DNA from: Henriciella sp.
GTDB lineage: Bacteria; Pseudomonadota; Alphaproteobacteria; Caulobacterales; Hyphomonadaceae
Assembly (NCBI GenBank): GCA_013213785.1
Contig: JABSPZ010000005.1
Location: forward strand, 124,001 to 188,000
DNA: 64,000 nt
Direction: 5' to 3'
The notes beneath the pieces were generated by a model. It had not been told where the DNA came from and searched no databases. It saw nothing but the letters and a program-made list of their open reading frames with translations. The position numbers and the translations under genes are program-made. Each line of letters opens with the position of its first letter. Position 1 is the first letter of the stretch. Positions 34,940-43,289 of this stretch are shown one piece after another.

Positions 34940-34949
34940 ATTCGTCTAG
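34936..34949. terminator. UUCG-type hairpin between convergent wzt and the guanylyltransferase gene
   Basis: CTAGA-TTCG-TCTAG, a perfect 5-bp stem closed by a TTCG tetraloop (stable as RNA when read on the plus strand). The wzt stop (34937-34939) and the antisense stop of the convergent gene (34946-34948) are both in its arms. No long T-run follows. A bidirectional end signal is plausible. Confidence 0.35.
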
Positions 34950-37108
34950 ATCAGCGGGGCAAACGCCGTCACCGTGTGGTACATCATACTCGCAGGCACG
35001 GCCTTAGAGACGGGTGCACCGGTTGCATCTACCTCGTCGATAAATCCACCGTCTGGACCTCGATCGAGATAACTTTCAAAGATCCGTTCGAGCAGCACTT
35101 CCGCTTTCGCACGCGTGGCGACGCCCTGGTGAACCATATACGCCCGGAACATCTCCAATTGATGCCATAGTCGGCTGTTTGTATTCATGATCTCGCCATC
35201 CTGGCGAAGCGCATTGAACGCAAAGCTGGTGTCAGGATTCAAACCTGTAGCATCAGCGCGGCGGATGAGGCGACGGCGCCAGCTCAGCGAGTCGTGACCA
35301 GACGCGGTGTCATACAAAGACAAAAGCGTTGCCCATTCATAGTGATGTCCCGGTTCAAACACGGTCTTCGCGCGCGTCTCAACCGTGCTCCAATCCTGAT
35401 TGAAAAACTCAGACATGACGTCTGTCTCAGGATCGAAAAAGTGCTTTTCAAATAGCGTTACGCATTCGCCAGCGCGTTTTAGCGCGAGGCTGTCGCCGGT
35501 CGCATTATGATAGGCCAGCATTGCCTCAAGCATATGCATGTGAGGATTGGAGCGACGCGGCAGCGTTCCTGGGATTTGCTCTTCCCACCCGCCATTCGTC
35601 TGGTCTTTCAAATGGGTTTCCACAAATGCCATTGCATCCTGAGCAATCTTGAGCCCAAGGGCGCTTCCGGTGGCATTGAAAGCGGCCGACCCGGCAAGGA
35701 TAATGAACGCATGATCGTAGAGGTTTCTTCGCAGATCCTTGGCAGCCCCGTCTGCAGCGAAGACATGTATCCAGCCGCCATCTGGAGCCCGCAGCTTGGA
35801 ATCGAGGAATTCGAGACCGCGCTCCGACAAAGACTCAGCAAGGGCCGCATTCGGCCAACCAAGGCTGATCGCTTGCGCAAAACTATAGATCTGCCGCGCT
35901 TGAACGCGCACGCGCCGGTCTGCTTCGAGATCGGGGCGCCCGTCGAGGCCAAGTTGTTCAACAAACCCGCCTCTCTCATCGTCCCAAGCGCTCTCTGACC
36001 AGCGGTCGAACGCGTTCCATAACCAGGCCTGCGCACGCTCTTTCAAACCGGTTGAAAAGCCTAGTTGCGCGCGTTTGCTTTGGACTTCGGTTCCGAGGAT
36101 TTTGACGGCAGCATCGTCGCTGGTTGGCGTAATCATGACATCGGTCTCGGTCGCGATGATCACAAGATTAGAGACGCCGTTCACCGCAACAGTTGGGCCT
36201 TTAGAGCGCACATAGAGGCCTTCAGAGTTCCTCGCGAACACAGGGCCGGACGTGTAGTTCGCGCTGTCATCTTCCGTCAGTAGGCTATGCAGTGCATGAT
36301 AGCCGCCAATATCACTCCATCCCATTTGGACGGGGACGGTCTTCACGTTTTGAGCCTTTTCCATCACGGCATAGTCGATTGAAATACTCGGTGTGGCGGC
36401 GAACGCATCAGGGACGAGGTGGATCGGGTCTTCCTGTTGTGCAGACATTGCTTTGCGAGTGCCGGCCAATACATCGGGCGCGTGTTCGTTCAGCGCCTCT
36501 ATCATGGCGCTGACTTTGAAAAGGAATATGCCTGCATTCCAATAGTATGTGCCAGCTTCCAAGTAGCGCTCGGCTGTCGCCAGATCGGGTTTCTCCACAA
36601 ACTCTTCGACGTTTTTTATGGCGGCTTCGACCCGCTCAGCTTTGATATAGCCATAGCCGGTTGCGGGATGCGATGGCTCAATCCCGAATGTGACAATCGC
36701 GCCCGTCTCCGCTGCCGCTGCTGCAATGGCAATTGCGTCCTGAAAGGCGGGCACGTCGCGGATATCATGATCGGCAGACAGAATCAGAACGAGATCATCT
36801 GGGTCATTCGTCAAACACGCTGCGGCAACGGCGGGCGCGGAGTTTCTGCCAAACGGCTCAAGAATCTTACGCGCGTCGGGCAAGGTCGCCGAGAGCAAAG
36901 CTTCGTGGTGTTTCGAACCGATGATAAGCGGCGCAGAAAACTCCAGATCCGGCCTCGGGACAGAGGAGAGCCGGTGCGCTGTCTCCTCAATCATGCTGCG
37001 GTTCGTCGTCAGTGCTAGGAACTGTTTTGGCATTTCCGGGGTGGAGAGGGGCCACAATCGCGTGCCTGCGCCGCCGCAAAGAATGACGGGATGAATTTTG
37101 TGCTTCAT
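34946..37108 (-). CDS. Mannose-1-phosphate guanylyltransferase fused to AGE-family isomerase
   Basis: About 720 residues. Residues 1-345 are a GDP-mannose pyrophosphorylase: PVILCGGAGTRLWPLS, MPKQF, ILSADHDI and FVEKPDLATAERYL with YYWNAGIFLF. Residues about 350-720 match the N-acylglucosamine 2-epimerase/mannose isomerase (AGE) alpha-barrel: WSESAWDDERGGF, QARQIYSFAQA, DHAFIILAGSA, RRSNPHMHMLEAM and FEPGHHYEWATLL. So the mannose-6-phosphate isomerase half, which in AlgA-type enzymes is a cupin, is here an AGE barrel. Together they would turn fructose-6-phosphate (or mannose) toward GDP-mannose if a phosphomannomutase is present. Last gene of the operon with the epimerase and kdsD. The start at 37108 gives the family N-terminus (M-K-H-K-I-H-P). 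Confidence 0.88.
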   Translation of the reverse strand: MKHKIHPVILCGGAGTRLWPLSTPEMPKQFLALTTNRSMIEETAHRLSSVPRPDLEFSAPLIIGSKHHEALLSATLPDARKILEPFGRNSAPAVAAACLTNDPDDLVLILSADHDIRDVPAFQDAIAIAAAAAETGAIVTFGIEPSHPATGYGYIKAERVEAAIKNVEEFVEKPDLATAERYLEAGTYYWNAGIFLFKVSAMIEALNEHAPDVLAGTRKAMSAQQEDPIHLVPDAFAATPSISIDYAVMEKAQNVKTVPVQMGWSDIGGYHALHSLLTEDDSANYTSGPVFARNSEGLYVRSKGPTVAVNGVSNLVIIATETDVMITPTSDDAAVKILGTEVQSKRAQLGFSTGLKERAQAWLWNAFDRWSESAWDDERGGFVEQLGLDGRPDLEADRRVRVQARQIYSFAQAISLGWPNAALAESLSERGLEFLDSKLRAPDGGWIHVFAADGAAKDLRRNLYDHAFIILAGSAAFNATGSALGLKIAQDAMAFVETHLKDQTNGGWEEQIPGTLPRRSNPHMHMLEAMLAYHNATGDSLALKRAGECVTLFEKHFFDPETDVMSEFFNQDWSTVETRAKTVFEPGHHYEWATLLSLYDTASGHDSLSWRRRLIRRADATGLNPDTSFAFNALRQDGEIMNTNSRLWHQLEMFRAYMVHQGVATRAKAEVLLERIFESYLDRGPDGGFIDEVDATGAPVSKAVPASMMYHTVTAFAPLI

Positions 37109-37195
37109 TTTGATCCCAGCAAGTCTTTTGGTTGCACCAACGCCGATCTCATAGACCAAACCTCTGTAGAATTCATAACTGTTTTTGAAGTGCAG

Positions 37196-38167
37196 CTAAA
37201 CAACGCCGATCGCAAGGCAATCATGCACGTGTAGGAGGCCAATCGGCTCGTTTTCTGCCGACACGATAAACAATGCGGTGATGCGATATTCGCTCAGCAT
37301 GGAAAGCGCTTCCGCGGCCAAGCCGTCATCTCTGATTGTGCGAGGATTGCGGGTCATGATGTCTGTGGCGGTCAGGTTGGCCTTTGAGCCGCTTAAGGCC
37401 CGCCGGATATCCCCATCGGTGATAATGCCGACAAGCTTTGACTGTTCGACCACACCGCAGCAGCCAAAGCCGCCGGCCGTTATCGCCTCAACGACTTCAG
37501 AGAAAGGCGCGTTCGGCGCGCAGAGCGGCATCTCTTTGTGGTGCATTAAGTCAGTCACGCGTTTCAACGCGGCGCCGAGTTTGCCGCCCGGGTGGAAGGT
37601 GTGAAAATCCCTCTGGCTGAAACCTTTCAGCCGCAAAAGCGCCACTGATAATGCGTCGCCCAGGGCGAGCATTTGCGTCGTCGATGTGGTTGGGGCTTTG
37701 GTGATGCCACAGGCTTCTGCGGATTTCGGAACCAAGAGTGCCACATTCGAGGCCTCTGCCAGGGTTGATCCGGCGCCAGAGGTCATGCCGATCAGTGGGA
37801 TATCAAAGCGCCCGCAATAGCCGATAATATCGCCGAGTTCTGGTGTTTCACCCGAATTAGAGAGGGCGAGAACAACGTCCTCGTCGGCAATCATGCCAAG
37901 ATCGCCGTGGCTCGCTTCGCCAGGGTGCACATAGAGGGCGGGCGTTCCTGTTGAGGCCAAGGTTGCCGCGATCTTCCGCGCAACATGGCCGGACTTTCCC
38001 ATGCCCGTTACGATCATACGGCCGGTCGATGCGTTGATTGTATCCACGGCTGCTTGAAAGGCGATTGCGAGGGGCGCCTCATCGCTTTGGAGCGCGTCCG
38101 AGAGCGCGGTGAGGCCCAGCTGTTCTGTTTCGAGAACTTCAAGCGCGGTCAGCCGTGGCGAAGACAT
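37196..38167 (-). CDS. kdsD: Arabinose-5-phosphate isomerase, KpsF/GutQ family
   Basis: About 323 residues. Interconverts ribulose-5-phosphate and arabinose-5-phosphate, the first step of KDO synthesis. Seen: SIS domain (about 40-180) with VTGMGKSGHVARKIAATLASTGTPA and ALSNSGETPEL, then two CBS repeats (about 200-320). The start at 38167 has the ATG following an upstream gap; the open frame reaches 38314 but overlaps the epimerase end. Inside a capsule region KpsF-type enzymes supply KDO dedicated to the capsule. Confidence 0.93.
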   Translation of the reverse strand: MSSPRLTALEVLETEQLGLTALSDALQSDEAPLAIAFQAAVDTINASTGRMIVTGMGKSGHVARKIAATLASTGTPALYVHPGEASHGDLGMIADEDVVLALSNSGETPELGDIIGYCGRFDIPLIGMTSGAGSTLAEASNVALLVPKSAEACGITKAPTTSTTQMLALGDALSVALLRLKGFSQRDFHTFHPGGKLGAALKRVTDLMHHKEMPLCAPNAPFSEVVEAITAGGFGCCGVVEQSKLVGIITDGDIRRALSGSKANLTATDIMTRNPRTIRDDGLAAEALSMLSEYRITALFIVSAENEPIGLLHVHDCLAIGVV

Positions 38168-38207
38168 ATCCAGTGTCCTTAGATGAGGTATTAGCGGTCT
38201 AGAGGGG

Positions 38208-39188
38208 TTAGCAATATTTCGTCCAGTGGTGATTGAACCACTCGGTGAATTGTCCGAGGCCATCTTCGAGACTGACCTTTGGCGAAAAGTCCAACTCTTC
38301 TCTGGCGCGATCAATCACGGCCCAGGTCTTTTTCAGATCGCCTTTTTGCATAGGCTCAAGTTGCTTTTCAGCCTCTCGGCCCACACCTTTTTCCGTCAGA
38401 CGGATGAAATCCATCAGCTGTTCAGGCCGGTCATTTCCGAGATTATAGACGCGGTGCGGAACATCGAGACCGAGGCTGCGTGCAGGACGATCCAAGGCCG
38501 CAATTGTGCCCGCAACAATATCATCGATGAAGGTAAAATCGCGGCTCATCTTGCCATGATTAAACACGCGGATCGGTTCGCCCTTCAATATTTTCTCGGC
38601 GAAAATCCAATAGGCCATGTCTGGCCGGCCCCAGGGGCCGTAAACCGTGAAGAACCGTAATCCGGTCAGCGAGAACCCATAAAGCCGCGCATAGGATTGC
38701 GACATGATCTCATTCGACTTCTTCGTCGCCCCATAGAACGAGACCGGATCGTCGGTTTGGTCGGTCTCGGCGAACGGGATTTTCGTGTTGCCGCCATAAA
38801 CTGAGGATGAGGAGGCGTAGACCATATTCTCGATCTCAAGCTTGCGCGCGAGTTCGAGCATTGCGAAATGCCCTTCGAGATTGGCCTCGGTATAGGCGGC
38901 CGGATTTTGTAGAGAGTAGCGAACACCCGCCTGCGCTGCGAGATGCAGGATTTTCGTCGGACGGCGCCCGTCTAGCGCAAGACGCAACGCGACCGGGGAG
39001 GCGACGTCCACTTCATGAAACGAAAAGTCGCCATGCGCACACAGAGTTGCCAATCGATCCTGCTTGAGCTGAGCTGTGTAATAATGATTGAGATTATCAA
39101 ACCCGATCACGGTTCGGCCTTGCGCGAGTAGGGCTTTCGCTACGTGCGCGCCGATAAAGCCAGCAACTCCTGTGATCAGGATCGTCAT
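38208..39188 (-). CDS. UDP-glucuronate 4-epimerase (GAE/CapI-type SDR)
   Basis: 326-residue extended SDR. Seen: Rossmann ITGVAGFIGAHVAKAL, GFDNLNHYY, HLAAQAGVRYS, YASSSSVYG, catalytic SFYGATKKSNE (Tyr and Lys), and FTVYGPWGRPDMA, the G-P-W-G-R-P-D-M-A string that marks UDP-glucuronate 4-epimerases such as CapI. Product is UDP-galacturonate, so the polymer likely contains uronic acid. Upstream of kdsD by 40 bp in the same operon, and divergent from kdsB with a 233-bp intergenic region. Confidence 0.9.
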   Translation of the reverse strand: MTILITGVAGFIGAHVAKALLAQGRTVIGFDNLNHYYTAQLKQDRLATLCAHGDFSFHEVDVASPVALRLALDGRRPTKILHLAAQAGVRYSLQNPAAYTEANLEGHFAMLELARKLEIENMVYASSSSVYGGNTKIPFAETDQTDDPVSFYGATKKSNEIMSQSYARLYGFSLTGLRFFTVYGPWGRPDMAYWIFAEKILKGEPIRVFNHGKMSRDFTFIDDIVAGTIAALDRPARSLGLDVPHRVYNLGNDRPEQLMDFIRLTEKGVGREAEKQLEPMQKGDLKKTWAVIDRAREELDFSPKVSLEDGLGQFTEWFNHHWTKYC

Positions 39189-39248
39189 CTTAGTCCTTCT
39201 CGGCCCGTCGAAATTGGCCTTTGCGATGTGTCACATAGGCGTTTTGTC

Positions 39249-39262
39249 TGTGTTCGAACACA
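39249..39262. promoter_or_regulatory. 14-bp perfect palindrome between divergent epimerase and kdsB genes
   Basis: TGTGTTCGAACACA, a perfect palindrome in the 233-bp divergent region 39189-39421. Its position suggests an operator that could act on both operons. No regulator gene is adjacent, so the factor is unknown. A 14-bp palindrome can also occur by chance. Confidence 0.35.
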
Positions 39263-39421
39263 TACGGGCTGACATTTGCCTAGCCCTTATGGGATGGGCA
39301 GCCGGATCAAGCAATGACTGGCCTTTCTTTTTGGGGGCTCATGACCGTGACGCTTGGAAATCTGCTGCGTCTTGAGTAGGAGCTACCGAGCAGACTTTTC
39401 TGCGCCAGCCGAGGGTTCTTT

Positions 39422-40240
39422 ATGAAGACGCTGATCGTCATTCCATCCCGCTATGCGTCGACCCGGTTTCCGCAAAAGCCGCTGCATCTGATCGCCGGTC
39501 AGTCCTTGCTGTCCAGAGTGGTGGAGATTGCCGATATTTGCGCAGCTTCGAGCGCGGATATCCAGTATGTTGTGGCAACCGATCACGAGACGATTGAGCA
39601 GCATGCGCAAGAGATCGGCGCGCCCGTCGTAATGACGGACCCAGACTTGCCTTCTGGTACCGACCGCGCCCTTGCCGCGGCCAATGCGGTTGCGCCAGAC
39701 GCTGAATTTGTCGTCAATCTGCAAGGGGACGCCCCGTTCACACCGCCCGATTACATCACCGCGATTATTGAGGCCGGGCGCGAGACCGCGCTGGATGCGG
39801 TGACGCCAACAGTTCAAATGTCCTGGGATGATCTGGATGAGGTGCGCGAACGCAAGAAGCAAACACCATTCTCCGGAACCTCGTGCATTGTGAACGCACA
39901 AGATGAAGCGCTTTGGTTCTCTAAGAACATTCTTCCTGCCATTCGCAAGGAAGACCGGCTCAGAGCTGCGGGACCGCTTTCCCCGGTTTGGCGGCATATC
40001 GGATTATACGGATATAAACGCGCCGCGTTGGAGCGGTTTGTGAGCCTCCCGGAAGGACACTATGAGCGGTTGGAAGGCTTGGAGCAGCTGCGGTTCCTCG
40101 AGAATGGTATGCGGATCCGTGCGGTGAAAGTGCCTGCAAAAAAGAGCGCGATGTGGGGCATCGATACGCCGCAGGATGCTGAACATGCTGAGCAATTGAT
40201 CGCCAAACATGGTGAGCCACTGAAAGCCTATCGGCCATGA
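39422..40240 (+). CDS. kdsB: 3-deoxy-manno-octulosonate (KDO) cytidylyltransferase
   Basis: 272 residues; activates KDO as CMP-KDO. Seen: VIPSRYASTRFPQKPLHLI, YVVATDHETI, SGTDRALAAAN, NLQGDAPF and a C-terminal GIDTPQDAEHAEQL. In most KdsB proteins the metal-site loop reads Q-G-D-E-P; here it is Q-G-D-A-P, which puts it in a variant subgroup, and the protein is about 20 residues longer than E. coli KdsB. A related sugar acid as substrate is possible. The ATG of the following phosphatase gene overlaps its TGA by 4 bp. Confidence 0.9.
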   Translation: MKTLIVIPSRYASTRFPQKPLHLIAGQSLLSRVVEIADICAASSADIQYVVATDHETIEQHAQEIGAPVVMTDPDLPSGTDRALAAANAVAPDAEFVVNLQGDAPFTPPDYITAIIEAGRETALDAVTPTVQMSWDDLDEVRERKKQTPFSGTSCIVNAQDEALWFSKNILPAIRKEDRLRAAGPLSPVWRHIGLYGYKRAALERFVSLPEGHYERLEGLEQLRFLENGMRIRAVKVPAKKSAMWGIDTPQDAEHAEQLIAKHGEPLKAYRP

Positions 40241-40851
40241 CGGAGATCTATATCGTCCGGCATGGGAATACGTTCGACAAAGGCGATACGATCACGCGGG
40301 TTGGCGCGCGAACAGATTTGCCGCTCTCTGCGTCCGGACAAACGCAAGCCGAAGCGCTCGCGCTACACTTCATGGCCTTAGTTCCAGCTGGCTTTGGCAC
40401 TGCCTATTGCAGCGCGCTGCAGCGAACGCGTCAAACGGCGGAGGCCATCCTGGCGGTTCGTGAAACGCGCCCAACTTTGGAGACACTCGAATTCTTGCGT
40501 GAGGTTGATTATGGCGTCGATGAAAACCAGCCAGAAGACGCCGTTATCGCGCGCATCGGCGAGGAGGCTTTGGCCGCTTGGGACCGTGACGCTGTTCCTC
40601 CGCCTGGCTGGGACGTGGACCCCGAAGCGATAAAGGGCGCTTGGCGAAACCTGCTTCATTCGCTTGCGTCGATGGATGCAGACGGACCTGTTCTCATCGT
40701 CACTTCAAACGGTATTGCGAGGTTTGTTCTCGACGCCATCACGGAGTTTGAGATCGAGCCTGAATCAATCAAGCTTAAAACAGGCGCCTATGGGCACCTC
40801 CGCGCGCGTGGCAATGCAGTCACTTTGGTGAGCTGGAATGTGCGTCCCTAG
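40237..40851 (+). CDS. Histidine phosphatase-like protein coupled to kdsB
   Basis: 204 residues, phosphoglycerate-mutase-like fold. Seen: the RHG motif with the nucleophile His (YIVRHGNT, residues 5-12), RTRQTAEA near 63 and LEFLREVDYG. At the place of the second catalytic His (usual S-H-G), the sequence reads TSNGIARF, so that His is Asn. Its ATG overlaps the kdsB stop (ATGA). With no HAD-type kdsC in the window, it could be the missing KDO-8-phosphate phosphatase or could have lost phosphatase activity. It ends sharing CTAG with the convergent kdsA. Confidence 0.85.
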   Translation: MTEIYIVRHGNTFDKGDTITRVGARTDLPLSASGQTQAEALALHFMALVPAGFGTAYCSALQRTRQTAEAILAVRETRPTLETLEFLREVDYGVDENQPEDAVIARIGEEALAAWDRDAVPPPGWDVDPEAIKGAWRNLLHSLASMDADGPVLIVTSNGIARFVLDAITEFEIEPESIKLKTGAYGHLRARGNAVTLVSWNVRP

Positions 40852-41696
40852 TTCACGATCTCGTGGATGGCTTTCAGCTCTTTAAGCAGTGGTTCTGCCG
40901 CGGTGAGCGGCAAACAACTCGGGCCGTCGCAAAGCGCTTTGTCTGGATCCGTGTGGAATTCCAGGAAAATGCCATCTGCGCCAGCCGCGATCGCTGATTT
41001 TGCAATAATGCTGACGCCCTCGCGGCGGCCGCCGGTAGACGCGCCTGCCGTGCGCGGGTCGGCACCTGGGAGCTGAACCGCATGTGTCGCGTCAATCGTA
41101 ACCGGGCATCCGAGCGCCTGCATCTGCTGAATGCCAAGCATGTCGACCACGAGATTATTGTACCCAAAACTGGACCCGCGCTCACATAATATGACGCGAT
41201 CCCCAGGCAGCACTTCGCCGATCTTAGAGACAATGTTCTTCGTGTCCCATGGGGCGAGGAATTGCGCTTTCTTGACCTGGATCACACTGCCCGCATCGGC
41301 TGCCGCTTTCGCGGTCGCGACGACCAAATCCGTTTGGCGGCAAAGGAAGGCCGGGATTTGAACAATGTCTGCAACTTTGGCGACGGCTTCGGCCTGGAAG
41401 GGCTCATGAAGGTCGGTACAAACACCGACACCAAGCTCTTGCTTAATCTCGGCCATCATCGGCACGCCCTTTTCAAAACCGGGACCGCGATAAGACGTGA
41501 TCGAGCTCCGGTTGGCTTTGTCAAAGCTCGCTTTGAATATGTAAGGCAGGCCAAGGCGCTCACAGATCGCTTTCAACTCGCGGCCAACGGTGAGCGCGAG
41601 GTCCAGATCCTCAAGCACATTCAGGCCTGCAATAACCGCGAGCGGCGCGCCGGTGCCGATTTTCCAGTTTTGAGAAGGAACAGTGACCAGGCTCAT
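40848..41696 (-). CDS. kdsA: KDO-8-phosphate synthase
   Basis: 282 residues; condenses arabinose-5-phosphate with phosphoenolpyruvate. Seen: PLAVIAGLNVLED, YIFKASFDKANRSS, GVCTDLHEP, CERGSSFGYNNLVVDM, DATHAVQLPG and a C-terminal FLEFHTDPDKALCDGP. The Asn at N-K-x-x-R-S (K-A-N-R-S-S) and Asn in S-F-G-Y-N-N fit the metal-independent class more than the Cys-containing class. Convergent to the kdsB operon and divergent from ahcY. Confidence 0.95.
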   Translation of the reverse strand: MSLVTVPSQNWKIGTGAPLAVIAGLNVLEDLDLALTVGRELKAICERLGLPYIFKASFDKANRSSITSYRGPGFEKGVPMMAEIKQELGVGVCTDLHEPFQAEAVAKVADIVQIPAFLCRQTDLVVATAKAAADAGSVIQVKKAQFLAPWDTKNIVSKIGEVLPGDRVILCERGSSFGYNNLVVDMLGIQQMQALGCPVTIDATHAVQLPGADPRTAGASTGGRREGVSIIAKSAIAAGADGIFLEFHTDPDKALCDGPSCLPLTAAEPLLKELKAIHEIVN

Positions 41697-41852
41697 ATGA
41701 GGTCTCCATAAGTCGGACAGTTTCGCCCGCTCTTAGTCAACCTAAGGCCCGTTGGCCAGAGCTTGGGACAGGGTTTGCGCTATGGTTAGCAGCCGCGACG
41801 TCAAATCCCGGCTGTACAAAGATTTCCGCCGTGATATAGCGCTCTCAAACTT

Positions 41853-41874
41853 CATATAAAGGATCGTTGATATG
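41853..41874 (+). promoter_or_regulatory. 22-bp inverted repeat over the ahcY start codon, SahR-like operator candidate
   Basis: CATATnAAnGATCnTTnATATG: both arms match except for four symmetrical positions. It runs from 19 bases upstream of ahcY through the ATG itself, covering the Shine-Dalgarno AAGGA at 41859-41863. The pattern resembles operators reported for SahR, the ArsR-type sensor of S-adenosylhomocysteine in proteobacteria (ATAAAGATATCTTTAT-like). Binding here would block both transcription start and ribosome access. No such regulator gene is in the window. Confidence 0.55.
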
Positions 41875-43266
41875 TCTCAGGACTACGCCGTTGCAGACAT
41901 CAGCCAAGCTGATTTTGGCCGGATGGAAATCGAGATTGCTGAAACTGAAATGCCGGGCCTGATGGCTGCGCGCGAAGAATATGGTTCCAGCCAACCTCTT
42001 AAAGGCGCGCGGATTGCGGGCTCTTTGCACATGACGATTCAGACCGCTGTTCTGATCCAAACGCTTGAAGCACTCGGCGCGGACGTCCGTTGGGCGAGCT
42101 GCAACATCTACTCAACGCAAGACCACGCTGCTGCGGCGATTGCTGATGCTGGAACGCCGGTCTTCGCACACAAAGGTGAGACACTGGACGAGTACTGGCA
42201 GTTCGCGGACCGCATTTTCGAATGGCCAAACGGCGAAACCGTCAACTTGATCCTCGATGATGGCGGCGACGCCACCATGTATCTTATCCTCGGTGAGAAA
42301 GCCGAAGCCGATCCATCTATTCTCGACAATCCGGGCTCTGAGGAAGAAGAAGCGCTATTCCGTCAGATCCGCAAGCGCATGACCGAAACTCCTGGTTGGT
42401 TCACACGCATCAAGTCGAACATTCGCGGTGTGTCTGAGGAAACTACGACCGGCGTAAACCGTCTGTATCAACTAGCGAAGAAGAACGAGCTTCCTTTCCC
42501 AGCGATCAACGTCAACGACTCTGTTACCAAGTCCAAGTTCGACAACAAATATGGTTGTAAAGAGTCACTCGTAGATGCGATCCGCCGCGGCACAGATGTG
42601 ATGATGGCCGGCAAGACCGCTTTTGTTGCAGGCTATGGCGATGTCGGCAAAGGCTCTGCGGCCTCTCTCTCGGGCTCAGGCGCGCGCGTCACGGTTTCTG
42701 AAGTCGACCCAATTTGTGCGTTGCAAGCGGCCATGGACGGCTATGACGTTCAAACCATCGATACGATGGCGTCTAAAGCCGACATCTTTGTCACCGCGAC
42801 TGGCAACAAAGACATTCTGACCGTCGACCACATGCGGGCGATGAAAGACATGGCCATCGTTTGTAACATTGGTCACTTCGACAATGAGATTCAGGTCGAA
42901 GGCCTGCGCAATTTCAAGTGGACGAACATCAAGCCACAAGTCGACATGATCACGTTCCCGGATGGCAAGCGCATTATCCTTCTCTCCGAAGGGCGCCTCG
43001 TGAATCTTGGGAATGCCACGGGTCATCCAAGCTTTGTGATGTCTGCCTCCTTCACCAACCAGGTGCTGGCGCAGATCGCCCTCTATGAGAACAAAGGTGA
43101 GTACGAAAACGACGTCTATACGCTGCCAAAGCACTTGGACGAGAAAGTTGCCATGCTCCACCTTGCAAAACTCGGCGTTGAGCTCACTGATCTTTCTAAA
43201 GATCAAGCCGACTATATCGGCGTTGAACAGCAAGGCCCGTTCAAGCCAGAGCACTACCGTTACTAG
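41872..43266 (+). CDS. ahcY: S-adenosylhomocysteinase
   Basis: 464 residues; splits S-adenosylhomocysteine to homocysteine and adenosine, relieving product inhibition of methyltransferases. Seen: [51 protein letters not shown], the NAD-binding [14 protein letters not shown] and [15 protein letters not shown], and the C-terminal K-P-x-H-Y-R-Y (FKPEHYRY). Length matches the proteobacterial form with its 40-residue insert. First gene of an ahcY-metK operon. Confidence 0.97.
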   Translation: MSQDYAVADISQADFGRMEIEIAETEMPGLMAAREEYGSSQPLKGARIAGSLHMTIQTAVLIQTLEALGADVRWASCNIYSTQDHAAAAIADAGTPVFAHKGETLDEYWQFADRIFEWPNGETVNLILDDGGDATMYLILGEKAEADPSILDNPGSEEEEALFRQIRKRMTETPGWFTRIKSNIRGVSEETTTGVNRLYQLAKKNELPFPAINVNDSVTKSKFDNKYGCKESLVDAIRRGTDVMMAGKTAFVAGYGDVGKGSAASLSGSGARVTVSEVDPICALQAAMDGYDVQTIDTMASKADIFVTATGNKDILTVDHMRAMKDMAIVCNIGHFDNEIQVEGLRNFKWTNIKPQVDMITFPDGKRIILLSEGRLVNLGNATGHPSFVMSASFTNQVLAQIALYENKGEYENDVYTLPKHLDEKVAMLHLAKLGVELTDLSKDQADYIGVEQQGPFKPEHYRY

Positions 43267-43289
43267 TCAAACGCCTTAGGAGAAAAGCC

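Noticed and set aside
36419-37018. A 199-residue plus-strand frame inside the guanylyltransferase gene
   Set aside because: Antisense to the conserved GMP domain; Cys/Arg-rich composition and no ribosome site.
41697-41852. SAH riboswitch upstream of ahcY
   Set aside because: The 156 bp do not show the conserved G/C-rich core of the SAH riboswitch by eye; the inverted repeat at the start codon explains regulation better. A covariance-model search would be decisive.
42676-43254. A 192-residue minus-strand frame antisense to ahcY
   Set aside because: Lies entirely within highly conserved ahcY codons on the other strand; no independent support.
43267-43289. SAM riboswitch upstream of metK
   Set aside because: Only 23 bp separate ahcY and metK, too short for SAM-II or any other SAM riboswitch.
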